Source of the DNA: Haloarcula sp. CBA1127
Lineage (GTDB): Archaea; Halobacteriota; Halobacteria; Halobacteriales; Haloarculaceae
NCBI RefSeq assembly: GCF_001485575.1
Contig: NZ_BCNB01000006.1
Span: forward strand, 1,860,001-1,924,000
Direction: 5' to 3'
DNA length: 64,000 bases
The notes under the pieces are model-generated. The model was not told the DNA's origin. It searched no databases and saw only the letters and a program-made list of their open reading frames with translations. Positions within the stretch are counted from its first letter, which is position 1, and each line of letters begins with the position of its first letter. The position numbers were made by a program, and so were the translations under genes. This document shows, piece after piece, positions 41,074 to 52,413 of the stretch.

Positions 41074-41678
41074 CTCGACGAAACAACCGTCTCGATGGGG
41101 GAAAGCGGTGGGCTGATCATGTCGATTGTTAGTTTAGAGAGTCCCATAACAGTTGTTGTGACAGATCGGTTGTCGTGACGGATCTCGGGGGTTTGCCACC
41201 GAATCCGCTGTGCTGCTGACGCTGGTGGAGCAGTTGCAGACGCGGATACACGTCTGGTCTAGCCATTCGAAGCGAAACACGGGAAGGGGCCCGAACAAGG
41301 ACAGCCACGCTCCCGTGTAGCAGGAACTCTTTGGCTGTTGCGACGACCTGACGGTTCGTCCTATTCACTCGATCTGTACGACTTCGCGTTCCGTGGGTGA
41401 CGGAACGCACGTGGATGTGGAAGCCCCCGCCACTTAATTCTATTTGTCTAACTAAATATTTAGACTAATCTAATACGCGTCGTACCTTCCGTACCGGAAG
41501 CGATAGAGAACAATCGGAGCGGTCGGCACACTGCCCGGTCTACTCTGATCGAGGTTTATACCCGTCCCGAATGGTCCAGACAGGACGTGTCACAGGTGGA
41601 TGTTCTGACCGCTCCCGCGGTTGGGCTGAGCAAACCTGAATCAGTCCCTTTTTGACGAGCCACCGAGTACCGCACGGT
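41074..41678. other. 605-bp spacer without recognised gene
   Basis: No protein family is recognisable here. An AT-rich patch (41437-41475) contains the perfect palindrome ctaaatatttag at 41452-41463 flanked by gtcta and gacta, a possible operator or promoter. A separate TATA-like gtttatac at 41554-41561 faces right and precedes a 22-codon frame starting GTG at 41587 and ending TGA at 41655; it may be a leader peptide or nothing. An open frame of 93 codons on the minus strand (41129-41410) has atypical Arg/Ser/Gln-rich composition and looks like non-coding or decayed DNA. Confidence 0.5.
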
Positions 41679-41864
41679 ATGGCATTCGAAGAGGACGACA
41701 GCGTTATTCTCCACGACGAGCACAGCGACTACGACGGCGAAGAAGGGACGGTCACGCAGGTCGTCGAGACGATGTTCGGCGACGCCAACTACACGGTTTC
41801 CTTCGAGGACGGACAGGAGCAGGGCGTCCCCGAGGACAACCTCGAAGCCGCCGAGGACGAGTAG
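41679..41864 (+). CDS. Small acidic protein, SH3/KOW-like (DUF1918-like), 61 aa
   Basis: The ATG at 41679 gives the acidic MAFEEDDSVILHDEHSDYDG, then EEGTVTQVVETMFGDANYTV and SFEDGQEQGVPEDNLE. The five-stranded barrel pattern with the GTVTQV turn resembles short SH3/KOW-like proteins of the DUF1918 type. A T-rich ctttttga about 27 bp upstream fits a leaderless start. It is 7 bp from the next gene and heads the RNA-processing/proteasome cluster. Function unknown. Confidence 0.82.
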   Translation: MAFEEDDSVILHDEHSDYDGEEGTVTQVVETMFGDANYTVSFEDGQEQGVPEDNLEAAEDE

Positions 41865-41871
41865 GGCCTCG

Positions 41872-42297
41872 ATGTCGTCGGTTCCGTTCCACTACGTCGA
41901 CCTCCGGACCTTCTGCTACGCGACAGAGGACGACAAGCGTGTCGAGGGAGCGCTCCGGACGTTTCTCCCGGAGGACTACCCTGTCGAGCGCGCACAGAGC
42001 GAGGGGCACTACGGCGACCGGATTATCGTCCTTTCGGCTCGCGTCGAGAACGCCGACGACATCCGGCACGTGCTCACGCAAGTAGCGTCAGCGTCGGAGA
42101 TAGACGCGGTGCGTGCGGAACTGGACGACCGGGTTGACGACAACTGCTCGTTTTTCCTCACCTTCGACAAACAGGCCGCGTTCGGCGGCGATGTCGAACG
42201 CGGCGACGGCATCACGCTCCGGGCGAAAGTCGAGGCCTACCCCGCAAAGCGGGAGAAGGCCGTCGAGAACGCCCGTGAACTCCTCGAGGAGTTGTGA
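41872..42297 (+). CDS. Exosome-associated RNA-binding protein (COG1325 type)
   Basis: The 141-aa protein (VPFHYVDLRTFCYATEDDKR, LRTFLPEDYPVERAQSEGHY, DNCSFFLTFDKQAAFGGDV) belongs to the archaeal RNA-binding family regularly found next to RNase P and exosome genes. It presumably helps RNA processing. Its stop overlaps the rnp3 start by one base (TGATG), so it is translated with it. Confidence 0.88.
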   Translation: MSSVPFHYVDLRTFCYATEDDKRVEGALRTFLPEDYPVERAQSEGHYGDRIIVLSARVENADDIRHVLTQVASASEIDAVRAELDDRVDDNCSFFLTFDKQAAFGGDVERGDGITLRAKVEAYPAKREKAVENARELLEEL

Positions 42298-43016
42298 TGT
42301 ACGAGGCCGTCTACGCTCACCCCGACGGCGACAGCACCGTCGCCCGGCACGCGCTGACGGCCGCCGACTCGGACTACGACGGCATCGTCGTCAGGAACCA
42401 CGGCGACGAGCCGGCCGAGTACGATGCTGACGCTATCAGCGACGCGTACGACATTGACGTCGCCGCCGGCGTCGAGGTTCGGGCCGACGACCCGTCGCGG
42501 GCGAGCGGTTTCGTCGGGAACTACCGAAGTGAGCGGACGGTCGTCGTCGTCCACGGCGGCGACCGCCGCATCAATCGGTTCGCGGTCGAGCAACCGACCG
42601 TCGACGTACTCGCCCACCCGATGCGCGAGGACGGCGATTTCAACCACGTGCTAGCGAACGCGGCGGCCGACAACGGCGTCCGCATCGAGTTCGACTTCGG
42701 CCCGGTGCTCCGGGCCTCCGGCGGCAGTCGCGTCCGGGCCATCAAGGAACTCCGGAAGCTCCGGGAACTGGTCGAGAACGCTGGCGCGCCCTTCGTCGTC
42801 TCGGCGTCGCCGAGCACTCATCTCCAGATTCGGACACCGCGAGATATCATTGCCGTCGGAGAGACCATCGGCTTTGACGCCGACACGGTCCGTGAAGGCC
42901 TGGTAGAGTGGGGCCGCGTCGTGGAGCGCAACCGCGAGCGCCAGAGCGATGCCGTCATCGAACCTGGCGTTCGGCTGGAAGACGACGGAAGCGACGCCAG
43001 TGATGGCGAGCAGTAG
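42297..43016 (+). CDS. rnp3: Ribonuclease P protein component 3 (Rpp30)
   Basis: Rpp30-type protein (239 aa) with TIM-barrel (PHP-like) sequence such as YEAVYAHPDGDSTVARHAL, VDVLAHPMREDGDFNHVLAN and FVVSASPSTHLQIRTPRDII. With Pop5 (rnp2), Rpp21 and Rpp29 it supports the RNase P RNA that trims the 5' ends of tRNA precursors. The ATG at 42297 is chosen over a GTG one codon earlier. The neighbour order RNA-binding protein-rnp3-rnp2-psmA is the well-known archaeal cluster. Confidence 0.95.
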   Translation: MYEAVYAHPDGDSTVARHALTAADSDYDGIVVRNHGDEPAEYDADAISDAYDIDVAAGVEVRADDPSRASGFVGNYRSERTVVVVHGGDRRINRFAVEQPTVDVLAHPMREDGDFNHVLANAAADNGVRIEFDFGPVLRASGGSRVRAIKELRKLRELVENAGAPFVVSASPSTHLQIRTPRDIIAVGETIGFDADTVREGLVEWGRVVERNRERQSDAVIEPGVRLEDDGSDASDGEQ

Positions 43017-43085
43017 CCCTGCTACCGCCGTCCTGACCGGGCGCCACACCGCACCGCTCATTGTCCTCCGCGCCAACGCTGGCGT

Positions 43086-43571
43086 ATGAAACACCTCCCG
43101 AAGCATCTCCGGCCCCGGTGGCGTTATCTTGCTGTCGGCATTGAGACATGGCCGACGGCGACGCTCGACCGTCGGGCGTTCCAGCGGGCGGTGTGGTACG
43201 CCGCCCAGAACCTGCTGGGCGACACCGGCAGCGCCGAGACAGACATGACGGTCCTCCAGTTCCACGACCACGACGGCACGGCCGAGGCTATCGTCCGGAC
43301 CAGACGCGGCCAGACGAACCCGGCACGGGCCGCGCTGACCTGTCTGGACAGCGTCGATGACGATGACGTTCGGGTCCGTGTCCGGGGGATTAGCGGCACC
43401 GTGCGTGCCTGTGAAGAAAAGTATATACGCGGGCCGCCGGAATCCACTGAACAGAGACACGTCGTGTTCGAGAACGCAGACCGGAGCGCTACTGTTCGGC
43501 CTCCGCGCTACGATGTCGAAACGGCCTCCGACGGTGCGTTCGTCGGCGCGACAGCACTCGATTTCCGATAA
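43086..43571 (+). CDS. rnp2: Ribonuclease P protein component 2 (Pop5)
   Basis: The 161-aa protein has the Pop5 features: MKHLPKHLRPRWRYLAVGIE, then FQRAVWYAAQNLLGDTGSAE and VRVRGISGTVRACEEKYI. In the archaeal holoenzyme Pop5 pairs with Rpp30 and stabilises the catalytic core of the RNA. The last about 30 residues, after IRGPPESTEQR, are longer than the family core. It ends 2 bp before psmA, so both belong to the same transcript. Confidence 0.94.
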   Translation: MKHLPKHLRPRWRYLAVGIETWPTATLDRRAFQRAVWYAAQNLLGDTGSAETDMTVLQFHDHDGTAEAIVRTRRGQTNPARAALTCLDSVDDDDVRVRVRGISGTVRACEEKYIRGPPESTEQRHVVFENADRSATVRPPRYDVETASDGAFVGATALDFR

Positions 43572-43573
43572 CT

Positions 43574-44356
43574 ATGCAGGGACAAAACCAACAGCAGGCC
43601 TACGACCGCGGGATTACTATCTTCTCGCCGGACGGACGCCTCTACCAGGTCGAGTACGCCCGCGAAGCGGTCAAACGCGGCACAGCAAGCATCGGCGTCA
43701 GAACGAGCGACGGCGTCGTTCTCGCCGTGGACAAGCGCATCCGGTCGCCGCTGATGGAGCGCTCCTCCGTCGAGAAGATCCACAAGGCTGACGACCACAT
43801 CGGCATCGCCTCGGCCGGCCACGTCGCTGACGCTCGACAGCTCATCGACTTCGCCCGCCGACAGGCACAGGTGAACCAGCTCCGCTACGGCGAGCCGGTC
43901 GGCGTCGAGACCCTCACCAAGGAAATCACCGACTACATCCAGCAGTACACGCAGGTCGGTGGCGCGCGCCCGTTCGGTGTCGCCCTCATCATCGGCGGCA
44001 TCGTCAACGGCGAGCCGCGCCTGTTCGAGACCGACCCCTCCGGGACGCCCTACGAGTGGAAGGCCCTCGCCGTCGGGGCCGACCGCGGCGACATCCGGGA
44101 CTACCTCGAAGAGCACTACGACGAAGGGATGGACCTTGACGAGGGTGTCGACCTCGCACTGGCCGCCCTCGCGTCGGTCAACGAGGACGGACTCACGCCG
44201 GAAGGCATCGGCGTCGCCACGGTCGACGTGGAGACGGAGACATTCGGTCAGCTGACCGACGAGGAGAAGGAGACCCACCTCGCAGAGGCTGACCTGCTTG
44301 ATACCGGCGAAGACGTGGACGACGAAGGCGAAGACGAAGACGGCACCGAAGAGTAA
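43574..44356 (+). CDS. psmA: Proteasome alpha subunit
   Basis: The 260-aa protein begins with the alpha-ring signature YDRGITIFSPDGRLYQVEYA, with REAVKRGTASIGVRTSDGVV next. Alpha subunits form the outer gate rings of the 20S proteasome; gating N-terminal residues and the YDR motif are intact. There is no catalytic threonine, as expected. The acidic tail (DVDDEGEDEDGTEE) is common in haloarchaea. The beta subunit is not in this window. Confidence 0.97.
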   Translation: MQGQNQQQAYDRGITIFSPDGRLYQVEYAREAVKRGTASIGVRTSDGVVLAVDKRIRSPLMERSSVEKIHKADDHIGIASAGHVADARQLIDFARRQAQVNQLRYGEPVGVETLTKEITDYIQQYTQVGGARPFGVALIIGGIVNGEPRLFETDPSGTPYEWKALAVGADRGDIRDYLEEHYDEGMDLDEGVDLALAALASVNEDGLTPEGIGVATVDVETETFGQLTDEEKETHLAEADLLDTGEDVDDEGEDEDGTEE

Positions 44357-44442
44357 CCCTTCCGACGACCCTTGCGGGCGACTGAATTTTTCTGTCCGAC
44401 CACGCAGTAAGGCCTTTAACTGGCCCACTGCTACCGACGGGT

Positions 44443-45171
44443 ATGATATCGCTTGACGAGGCGGTGACGGCGCGCCTCGAATCCCACGGCCAACGGTTCG
44501 AGGTACTGGTGGATCCGGACGCTGCGCTGGCGATAAAACGTGATGACTTCGACGACGACCTCGAGGACGTTATCGCAGCGGAGGACGTGTTCGAGGACGC
44601 CTCGCGGGGGGACCGGCCGCCCGAGAATATGCTCGAAGAGGTGTTTGACACGACCGATCCGATGGCTATCATTCCCGAAGTCATCAAGCGGGGGGAGATT
44701 CAGATCACGGCCGACCAGCGCCGCGAGATGCAGGAACAAAAGCACAAACAGCTCATCCAGCGGATTACGCGTAACGCGGTCAACCCGCAGATGGATGATG
44801 CGCCACACCCGCCGGAGCGAATCGAATCTGCCCTCGAAGAAACGGATTTCAGAGTTGACCCGATGGAGCCCGTCGAGGCGCAGGTCGACGACGCCCTTGA
44901 TGCGCTCCGGCCGGTCATCCCGATCCGGTTCGACGAGGTCACCGTCGCCGTGCAGGTCCCCGCGGACTACGCCGGAAGCGCACAGGCACAGATCAGACAG
45001 TTCGGCGACCTCGAACGCGAGGAGTGGCAGTCCGACGGCTCGTGGGTCGGCGTCATGACGTTCCCGGCCGGTCTGCAGAACGACTTCTATGACGTGGTGA
45101 ACGAGCACACAAGCGGCGAGGCGGAGACCCAAATCATCAAAGACGAAGACGACATCAGTACACGCGGCTGA
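44443..45171 (+). CDS. SBDS/Sdo1 ribosome-maturation protein
   Basis: The 242-aa protein has the SBDS layout: N-terminal FYSH domain (SLDEAVTARLESHGQRFEVL, VDPDAALAIKRDD), central helical domain (IPEVIKRGEIQITADQRREM, LIQRITRNAVNPQMDDAPHP) and a C-terminal ferredoxin-like domain. In eukaryotes SBDS with EFL1 removes eIF6 from the 60S subunit; archaeal copies sit beside proteasome and exosome genes, as here. A TATA-like cctttaactg at about 44412 fits a leaderless start. Confidence 0.95.
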   Translation: MISLDEAVTARLESHGQRFEVLVDPDAALAIKRDDFDDDLEDVIAAEDVFEDASRGDRPPENMLEEVFDTTDPMAIIPEVIKRGEIQITADQRREMQEQKHKQLIQRITRNAVNPQMDDAPHPPERIESALEETDFRVDPMEPVEAQVDDALDALRPVIPIRFDEVTVAVQVPADYAGSAQAQIRQFGDLEREEWQSDGSWVGVMTFPAGLQNDFYDVVNEHTSGEAETQIIKDEDDISTRG

Positions 45172-45186
45172 CGCCCCGGCGTCGCG

Positions 45187-45534
45187 TTACCCCTTCTTGA
45201 ATCCGACGAGGAAGCCAGCCGTGAAACCAGCGCTGACCGGCAGGGCCGAAAGCAGCGACGTGACCCAAGACGGCGGTTGCGTCGCCGCCGCGTTCCCGGC
45301 GGTGCCAGTCGCGTTCTGTGCGGCCCCGCCTATCGCGTTCCAGTTCACCTCGAGAATCCCGCGTGTCTCAAGGAACTTGAACAGCGCCAGCTCAATGCCG
45401 ACGATGACGGCAATGAGCTTTGCGACCTTCTTTGCGGCGAACCCGATGATACCGCCGATAAGGCCGCCGCCACCGAATTCGAGGCCCATCTGCTGGAGGC
45501 CCAACCCATCTAGTTGGAGTACGAACTCACCCAT
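45187..45534 (-). CDS. FUN14-family membrane protein
   Basis: The ATG at 45534 is preferred because the minus-strand TATA-like atttaaaag lies about 25 bp upstream. The 115-aa protein begins MGEFVLQLDGLGLQQMGLEF and has glycine-rich helices (GGGGLIGGIIGFAAKKVAKL, IAVIVGIELALFKFLETRGI, AGFTAGFLVGFKKG), the FUN14 pattern. The eukaryotic member FUNDC1 is a mitochondrial outer-membrane protein; archaeal function is unknown. It is convergent with the SBDS gene. Confidence 0.87.
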   Translation of the reverse strand: MGEFVLQLDGLGLQQMGLEFGGGGLIGGIIGFAAKKVAKLIAVIVGIELALFKFLETRGILEVNWNAIGGAAQNATGTAGNAAATQPPSWVTSLLSALPVSAGFTAGFLVGFKKG

Positions 45535-45561
45535 ACCGCGTACCTGACCGCCTGCTTTTAA

Positions 45562-47934
<2,373 letters not shown>

Positions 47935-48118
47935 GCCGGAGCGAACGCCACCGCTGTGGTGGCTGTCTCAGATATCGCGAGACAGAACGGGCAAAGGTTA
48001 GCAATCGACCGCCGCTGCGCTTCAGTATCTGCCATTTTACCGCTTTCCGCCGGCGCACTGGCCGTTACTGCGAGCCGCCCGGGGGGTTAAATAATCGGAC
48101 GCCGTATCTTCACAACGA

Positions 48119-49429
48119 GTGACGGCGACACACACCACCGAACGAGCGGTCATCGCGAAGCGCGTCGACAGTGGCACCGCCGACACCGAAGAGATCCGGG
48201 ACCTTGCCCGGGCGGCCGGGTACGATGTCGTCGGCGAAGTGACACAGACCAGAACGGAGGACCCAGCGTACCACCTCGGCGAGGGGAAGGTAACGCGACT
48301 GAGCAACGCGGTCGCCCGTGAAGAGGCTGCTGTCGTCATCTTCGACAACCAGCTCGGCCCGTACCAGACGTACAACATCGGGAACGAACTCCCCGAACGA
48401 GTGCGCGTCATCGACCGTTTCCGGCTCATCCTCGAAATCTTCGGCCAGCGAGCCCAGACTCGAAAGGCCCAGCTGCAGGTCGAACTCGCGGAGCTACGCT
48501 ATGAACTCCCGCGTGCCGAGGCCAAGGCGAGCCTAGCCAAACGCGACGAGCGCCCGGGGTTCATGGGCCTCGGCGAGTACGACGAGTCCCGCGAAGAGGA
48601 CATCAAAAAGCAGATCGCCAACATCCGGGACGAGCTGGAATCCATCGAGGAGACCGAGCGACACCGTCGGGAACAGCGCCGGGAGTCCGGCTTCGACCTC
48701 GTTGCCCTCGCCGGCTACACCAACGCTGGAAAATCAACACTCCTGCGCCGCCTCGCTGATGACCTCGACGTGGACGAGAACGACGATCTCCACCCCGACC
48801 TCGACACTACGGCCGAGAGCGAGGACCGCCTGTTCACGACGCTCGGAACGACTACTCGCCGCGCCGAAGTCGGGAAGCGCGAGGTGCTTGTCACCGATAC
48901 GGTGGGGTTCATTCAGGACCTCCCGCACTGGCTCGTCGAGTCGTTCAAGTCCACGCTGGGGTCGGTGTACCACGCCGACCTCGTCTTGCTCGTCGTCGAT
49001 ATTTCGGAGTCAGTCGAGGAGATCCGCGAGAAGTTGGTGACGAGCCACGACACGCTGTACGAGCGCAACGAGGCCCCGATCGTCACGGTCCTCAACAAGA
49101 CGGATATGGTCGACGACGAGGAGGTCCGTCGCAAGAAAGACGCACTCTCGTCGCTGGCCCCGAACCCCGTCGCCGTCAGCGCCAAACAGGGGCTCAACAT
49201 CGACGACCTGGCGGACCGCATTGATCACGAACTGCCGGACTACGAACGAGAGCGGCTCGTGCTTCCGATGACCGACGATACGATGAGCCTCGTCTCGTGG
49301 ATTCACGATCACGCCAGCGTCGAGACCGTCGATTACGGCGACCAGGTGGTCATCGAGTTCGAAGCGCGGCCGGCCATCATCGAGCAGTCCCGGGCGAAAG
49401 CGGGGGACTTGGTCGGTGCGTCGGCCTGA
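48119..49429 (+). CDS. hflX: HflX-family GTPase
   Basis: The start is GTG at 48119, about 27 bp after a TATA box (ttaaataa, 48087-48094), so the transcript is leaderless. The 436-aa protein has the HflX N-domain (ARAAGYDVVGEVTQTRTED, YHLGEGKVTRLS, DNQLGPYQTYNIG) and a long helical arm. The GTPase domain carries G1 GYTNAGKSTLL, G3 DTVGFIQDLP and G4 NKTDM. HflX binds ribosomes and can split stalled ones. Length is normal. Confidence 0.96.
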   Translation: MTATHTTERAVIAKRVDSGTADTEEIRDLARAAGYDVVGEVTQTRTEDPAYHLGEGKVTRLSNAVAREEAAVVIFDNQLGPYQTYNIGNELPERVRVIDRFRLILEIFGQRAQTRKAQLQVELAELRYELPRAEAKASLAKRDERPGFMGLGEYDESREEDIKKQIANIRDELESIEETERHRREQRRESGFDLVALAGYTNAGKSTLLRRLADDLDVDENDDLHPDLDTTAESEDRLFTTLGTTTRRAEVGKREVLVTDTVGFIQDLPHWLVESFKSTLGSVYHADLVLLVVDISESVEEIREKLVTSHDTLYERNEAPIVTVLNKTDMVDDEEVRRKKDALSSLAPNPVAVSAKQGLNIDDLADRIDHELPDYERERLVLPMTDDTMSLVSWIHDHASVETVDYGDQVVIEFEARPAIIEQSRAKAGDLVGASA

Positions 49430-49436
49430 CTACGGC

Positions 49437-50879
49437 CTACGGTTCTGCTTCTCGCTGCCACAGGACGCTCGGTATCTCGTCTAGCAGGTCCGTCGCGACC
49501 AGCCCGTAGCCGCGGTCGTCGACGACACGGTCGCCGACGCTGCCGACAGTGTAGGCGGCAATAGCGGCCGCATCAAGTGGGTCCTGCACGGAGGCGAGTG
49601 CGCCCGTCACACCTGCGAGCACGTCACCGGTTCCGCCGACCGTCATCCCCGGATTGCCCGTCCGGCCGACGCGGGTCTGCTCGCCGTCGGAGACGATGTC
49701 GTACGGGCCTTTGACCAGCAGCGTCTGGCCGACCTCCGATGCGAAGGATTCTACGAGGTCCGCTCGTTCTCGCCAGTCTTCGGCGGTCTCACCACCCATA
49801 CCGAGCAGTTCGCCCTGGTGGGGCGTACAGACGAGTTCTGCGTCCGTTTCGATGTCCGGGACCACTGACAGGGCGTCGGCGTCGACAACGGCCGTTCCCT
49901 CGAACCCGGACAGCAGGTCCCCAACCGCTTCTAGCGTCGCGTCGGCATCCCCGAGCCCCGGTCCGACAATCAGGGTGTCGTGGTCTGCCGCCAGTTCGGC
50001 GAGGCGGTCGACGTGCGGCGGCGCGAGGTGATCCCCGTCGAAGGGTCTGAGGATGAGGTTCTCGCTGTAGGACTGGATCTCGCGAGCGACGACAGCGGGG
50101 CAGGCGACTCGAACGAGGTCGGCCCCGCCTCTGAGTGCAGCCTGTGCGGAAAGCGCCGGCGCACCGGTGTACGGACCGCCGCCGACGACCAGCACTTCGC
50201 CGTTGTCGCCCTTGTGGCTCGCGGGGTCACGTTCGAGCCGGGTGAGGTCGCCCCGCTCGATGAACAACTCCGCTGCGTCGGGGATGCCGATGTCAGCGAC
50301 TGTGACTGGTACGTCGAGGTCCGGCAGGCCGGGCTTGGTGTCGTGAAACGTGACGACGTGATCGGCGTCGACGGCGTTCTCGGCCAGCCGCCCCGTTTCG
50401 GCGTCGAGGCCGGACGGGACATCCACAGAGAGGACGGTCGCGCCGCTCTCGTTCATCGCTTGAGCGGCTGTTGCCGCTGGTTCCCGGAGATCGCCGTCGA
50501 TACCCGTGCCCAGCATCGCGTCGACAACGATGTCGGGTGTTCCGAGGTCCAGCGCTGCGGAATCCGTGACCGTCTCTGCCGGATACTCTGCGTGCTGGAG
50601 CGCATCCCAGTTCTCCCTGGCGATTGTCGTCGAAATAGCGCCCGGACGGCCCAACAGGAGGACGCGGAGGTCGTAGTCGTCGAGAAAGCGGGCGGCGACG
50701 AGCGCGTCCCCGCCGTTGTTTCCCCGTCCGGCGACGATAGTGACCTGGTCGCCGGGGTCAGCGATGGTACGGACCGCCTGTGCGACGGCGTGTCCGGACG
50801 ACTCCATCAACTGCTTGCGCGGGACGCCGAGCGCAGCGGCGTTCTCATCGACGACACCTATTTCGGAGCCGGTGAGCAT
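49437..50879 (-). CDS. nnrDE: NAD(P)HX epimerase/dehydratase fusion (YjeF type)
   Basis: This bifunctional repair enzyme restores damaged NADH/NADPH hydrates. The N-terminal half is the epimerase NnrE (VAGRGNNGGDALVAARFLDD). The C-terminal half is the ADP/ATP-dependent dehydratase NnrD (GPGLGDADATLEAVGDLLSG, VVDADALSVVPDIETDAELV, TPHQGELLGMGG, GGTGDVLAGVTGALAS). The start is set at ATG 50879; the 25 codons upstream lack family similarity. 480 aa, typical for the fusion. Convergent with hflX, 7 bp apart. Confidence 0.95.
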   Translation of the reverse strand: MLTGSEIGVVDENAAALGVPRKQLMESSGHAVAQAVRTIADPGDQVTIVAGRGNNGGDALVAARFLDDYDLRVLLLGRPGAISTTIARENWDALQHAEYPAETVTDSAALDLGTPDIVVDAMLGTGIDGDLREPAATAAQAMNESGATVLSVDVPSGLDAETGRLAENAVDADHVVTFHDTKPGLPDLDVPVTVADIGIPDAAELFIERGDLTRLERDPASHKGDNGEVLVVGGGPYTGAPALSAQAALRGGADLVRVACPAVVAREIQSYSENLILRPFDGDHLAPPHVDRLAELAADHDTLIVGPGLGDADATLEAVGDLLSGFEGTAVVDADALSVVPDIETDAELVCTPHQGELLGMGGETAEDWRERADLVESFASEVGQTLLVKGPYDIVSDGEQTRVGRTGNPGMTVGGTGDVLAGVTGALASVQDPLDAAAIAAYTVGSVGDRVVDDRGYGLVATDLLDEIPSVLWQREAEP

Positions 50880-50925
50880 AGCCGCGGGTTCGCTCGCCAG
50901 TGAAGTAACTCTACGGGACGGCGGC

Positions 50926-51201
50926 CTACCAGCGGACCTCGAAGCCGTCGACACCCTCCGGGTCCTCGTCCTCGATTTCGACGTCGGTCACGTTCGCGCG
51001 TTCGCTCCCCTCGTGGCAGAACTCGATCATCGCCTCAACGTCGGCTTCAGGGCCTTCGAACACCGCTTCGACGCGGCCGTCGTCGAGATTGCGGACCCAC
51101 CCGTCGACTCCCTGGTCCTGTGCGCGCTCCCGCGTGGTCGCTCTGTAATAGACGCCCTGAACACGACCGGAGACGAACACGTGTGCTCGCGTGCGAGCCA
51201 T
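50926..51201 (-). CDS. acyP: Acylphosphatase
   Basis: Acylphosphatase hydrolyses carboxyl-phosphate bonds. The ATG at 51201 gives 91 aa, the family length; an upstream in-frame start would add 16 residues with no similarity. The active-site motif VSGRVQGVYYRATTRERA holds the catalytic arginine, and GWVRNLDDGRVEAVFEGPEA holds the catalytic asparagine. It sits 46 bp upstream of nnrDE on the same strand and may be co-transcribed. Confidence 0.95.
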   Translation of the reverse strand: MARTRAHVFVSGRVQGVYYRATTRERAQDQGVDGWVRNLDDGRVEAVFEGPEADVEAMIEFCHEGSERANVTDVEIEDEDPEGVDGFEVRW

Positions 51202-51254
51202 ATCCGAGGGTTTGCTGGCGGACTCCGTTATACTGTCGCCTTCCGCCACGCGTG

Positions 51255-52163
51255 TCAGTCCTCGTTGCTGCCCGTTCGGAGGTAATGGAACAGATACGTC
51301 TGCGTGTAGCCGGCGTACTCACCACCCAGTGCTGCCCGGATAGCCCGCGACGTATCGGCGTAGTTCCCTCGCTCGCATTCCGGATAGTACTCCTCGATTG
51401 TCGTTCGGATCCAGGTGTCTAGCGGGACCGCTTCGAGGTAGTCAAGCGAGAATAGCAACACGCAATCTGCGACCTTGTCGCCGACGCCGACGAAGCGGGT
51501 GAGCGATTCTCTGGCCTCCTCGTAGTCGAGGCCAACGGCTTCCTCGGGGTCGGCCTCGCCGCCTGCGACCATCTCCGCAGTGCGCTGGACGTACGGCGCG
51601 CGATAGCCCAGCCCGAGGTCCCGGAGTCGTTCCTCTGTTGTTTCGGCCAGTGCCGACGGCGTCGGATAGGCGTTGTACGTCCGCCCGTCGAACTCGACTG
51701 TTTCGCCGAACGCATCACGGAGTGCCTGCTGCATACTGTGTATTCGGGCGACACGCATCTGTGCCGAGCAGATGAACGAGATGAGGGACCCAAACGGAGG
51801 GTCCTGAACCAGTCGCATCCCCCAGAACCGATCGTAGGCTGACTGGACCACGTCGTCGTCCGGTGCCGTCTCCCGAATCGCGAAGAGATCGTCTTCAAGC
51901 CGAAGGAGTCGCCTGAGGTCGGTTTCGGCGTCGACTGTCGATTCCCATTCGAGCATCGCATCTCGCTGTCGGACGCGGATGACCTCCGGTGACCCATCGC
52001 GGCGGACTGTTGTCCAGTACCATGCGTCCCCACCAGTTGCCCCATCGCGCTGGTACATTTCGCCGTCATCGCGGTCCCAGAGGTAGGATTGCCCGCTCTC
52101 GACAGTTGCCTGCAAATCGATACCGCCTGCCAGCGACCCGACGTCGATGACGCCCTGTTCCAT
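51255..52163 (-). CDS. OGG1/AlkA-family DNA glycosylase
   Basis: The 302-aa protein has the N-terminal OGG_N-like domain (IDLQATVESGQSYLWDRDDG) and the helix-hairpin-helix glycosylase domain: ISFICSAQMRVARIHSMQQA, then LTRFVGVGDKVADCVLLFSL with the catalytic-type Lys, and YLEAVPLDTWIRTTIEEYYP with the Asp. It should remove 8-oxoguanine or alkylated bases and cut by beta-elimination. The spacing to acyP downstream is 53 bp. Which base lesion it prefers is not decidable here. Confidence 0.9.
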   Translation of the reverse strand: MEQGVIDVGSLAGGIDLQATVESGQSYLWDRDDGEMYQRDGATGGDAWYWTTVRRDGSPEVIRVRQRDAMLEWESTVDAETDLRRLLRLEDDLFAIRETAPDDDVVQSAYDRFWGMRLVQDPPFGSLISFICSAQMRVARIHSMQQALRDAFGETVEFDGRTYNAYPTPSALAETTEERLRDLGLGYRAPYVQRTAEMVAGGEADPEEAVGLDYEEARESLTRFVGVGDKVADCVLLFSLDYLEAVPLDTWIRTTIEEYYPECERGNYADTSRAIRAALGGEYAGYTQTYLFHYLRTGSNED

Positions 52164-52413
52164 TGTCTGTGTGTACGGACCCGGAGGTAATGGCGTTACG
52201 AGTTCCGCTCACACTGGCGTTGCACGTGTACCAGCAGTTCAGGAACCGCAGTTGTCTTACCTGTCACTGGTTTTGTCGTCGTGACGTTTTGGAGTGCTCG
52301 TGTGTGTCCCGCTCGATTGGGCGCTCCGCCTCTCTGGCTCTCGATATCCGTCGCGTGTGGTACACACTGGTTCAGGGCTAACCTTCATTATATTGGGAAA
52401 CAAACATACTGGC

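Noticed and set aside
41129-41410. A 93-codon minus-strand frame as gene or transposase remnant
   Set aside because: Composition is basic and Ser/Gln-rich, no motif of any transposase family is visible, and no terminal repeats bound the region.
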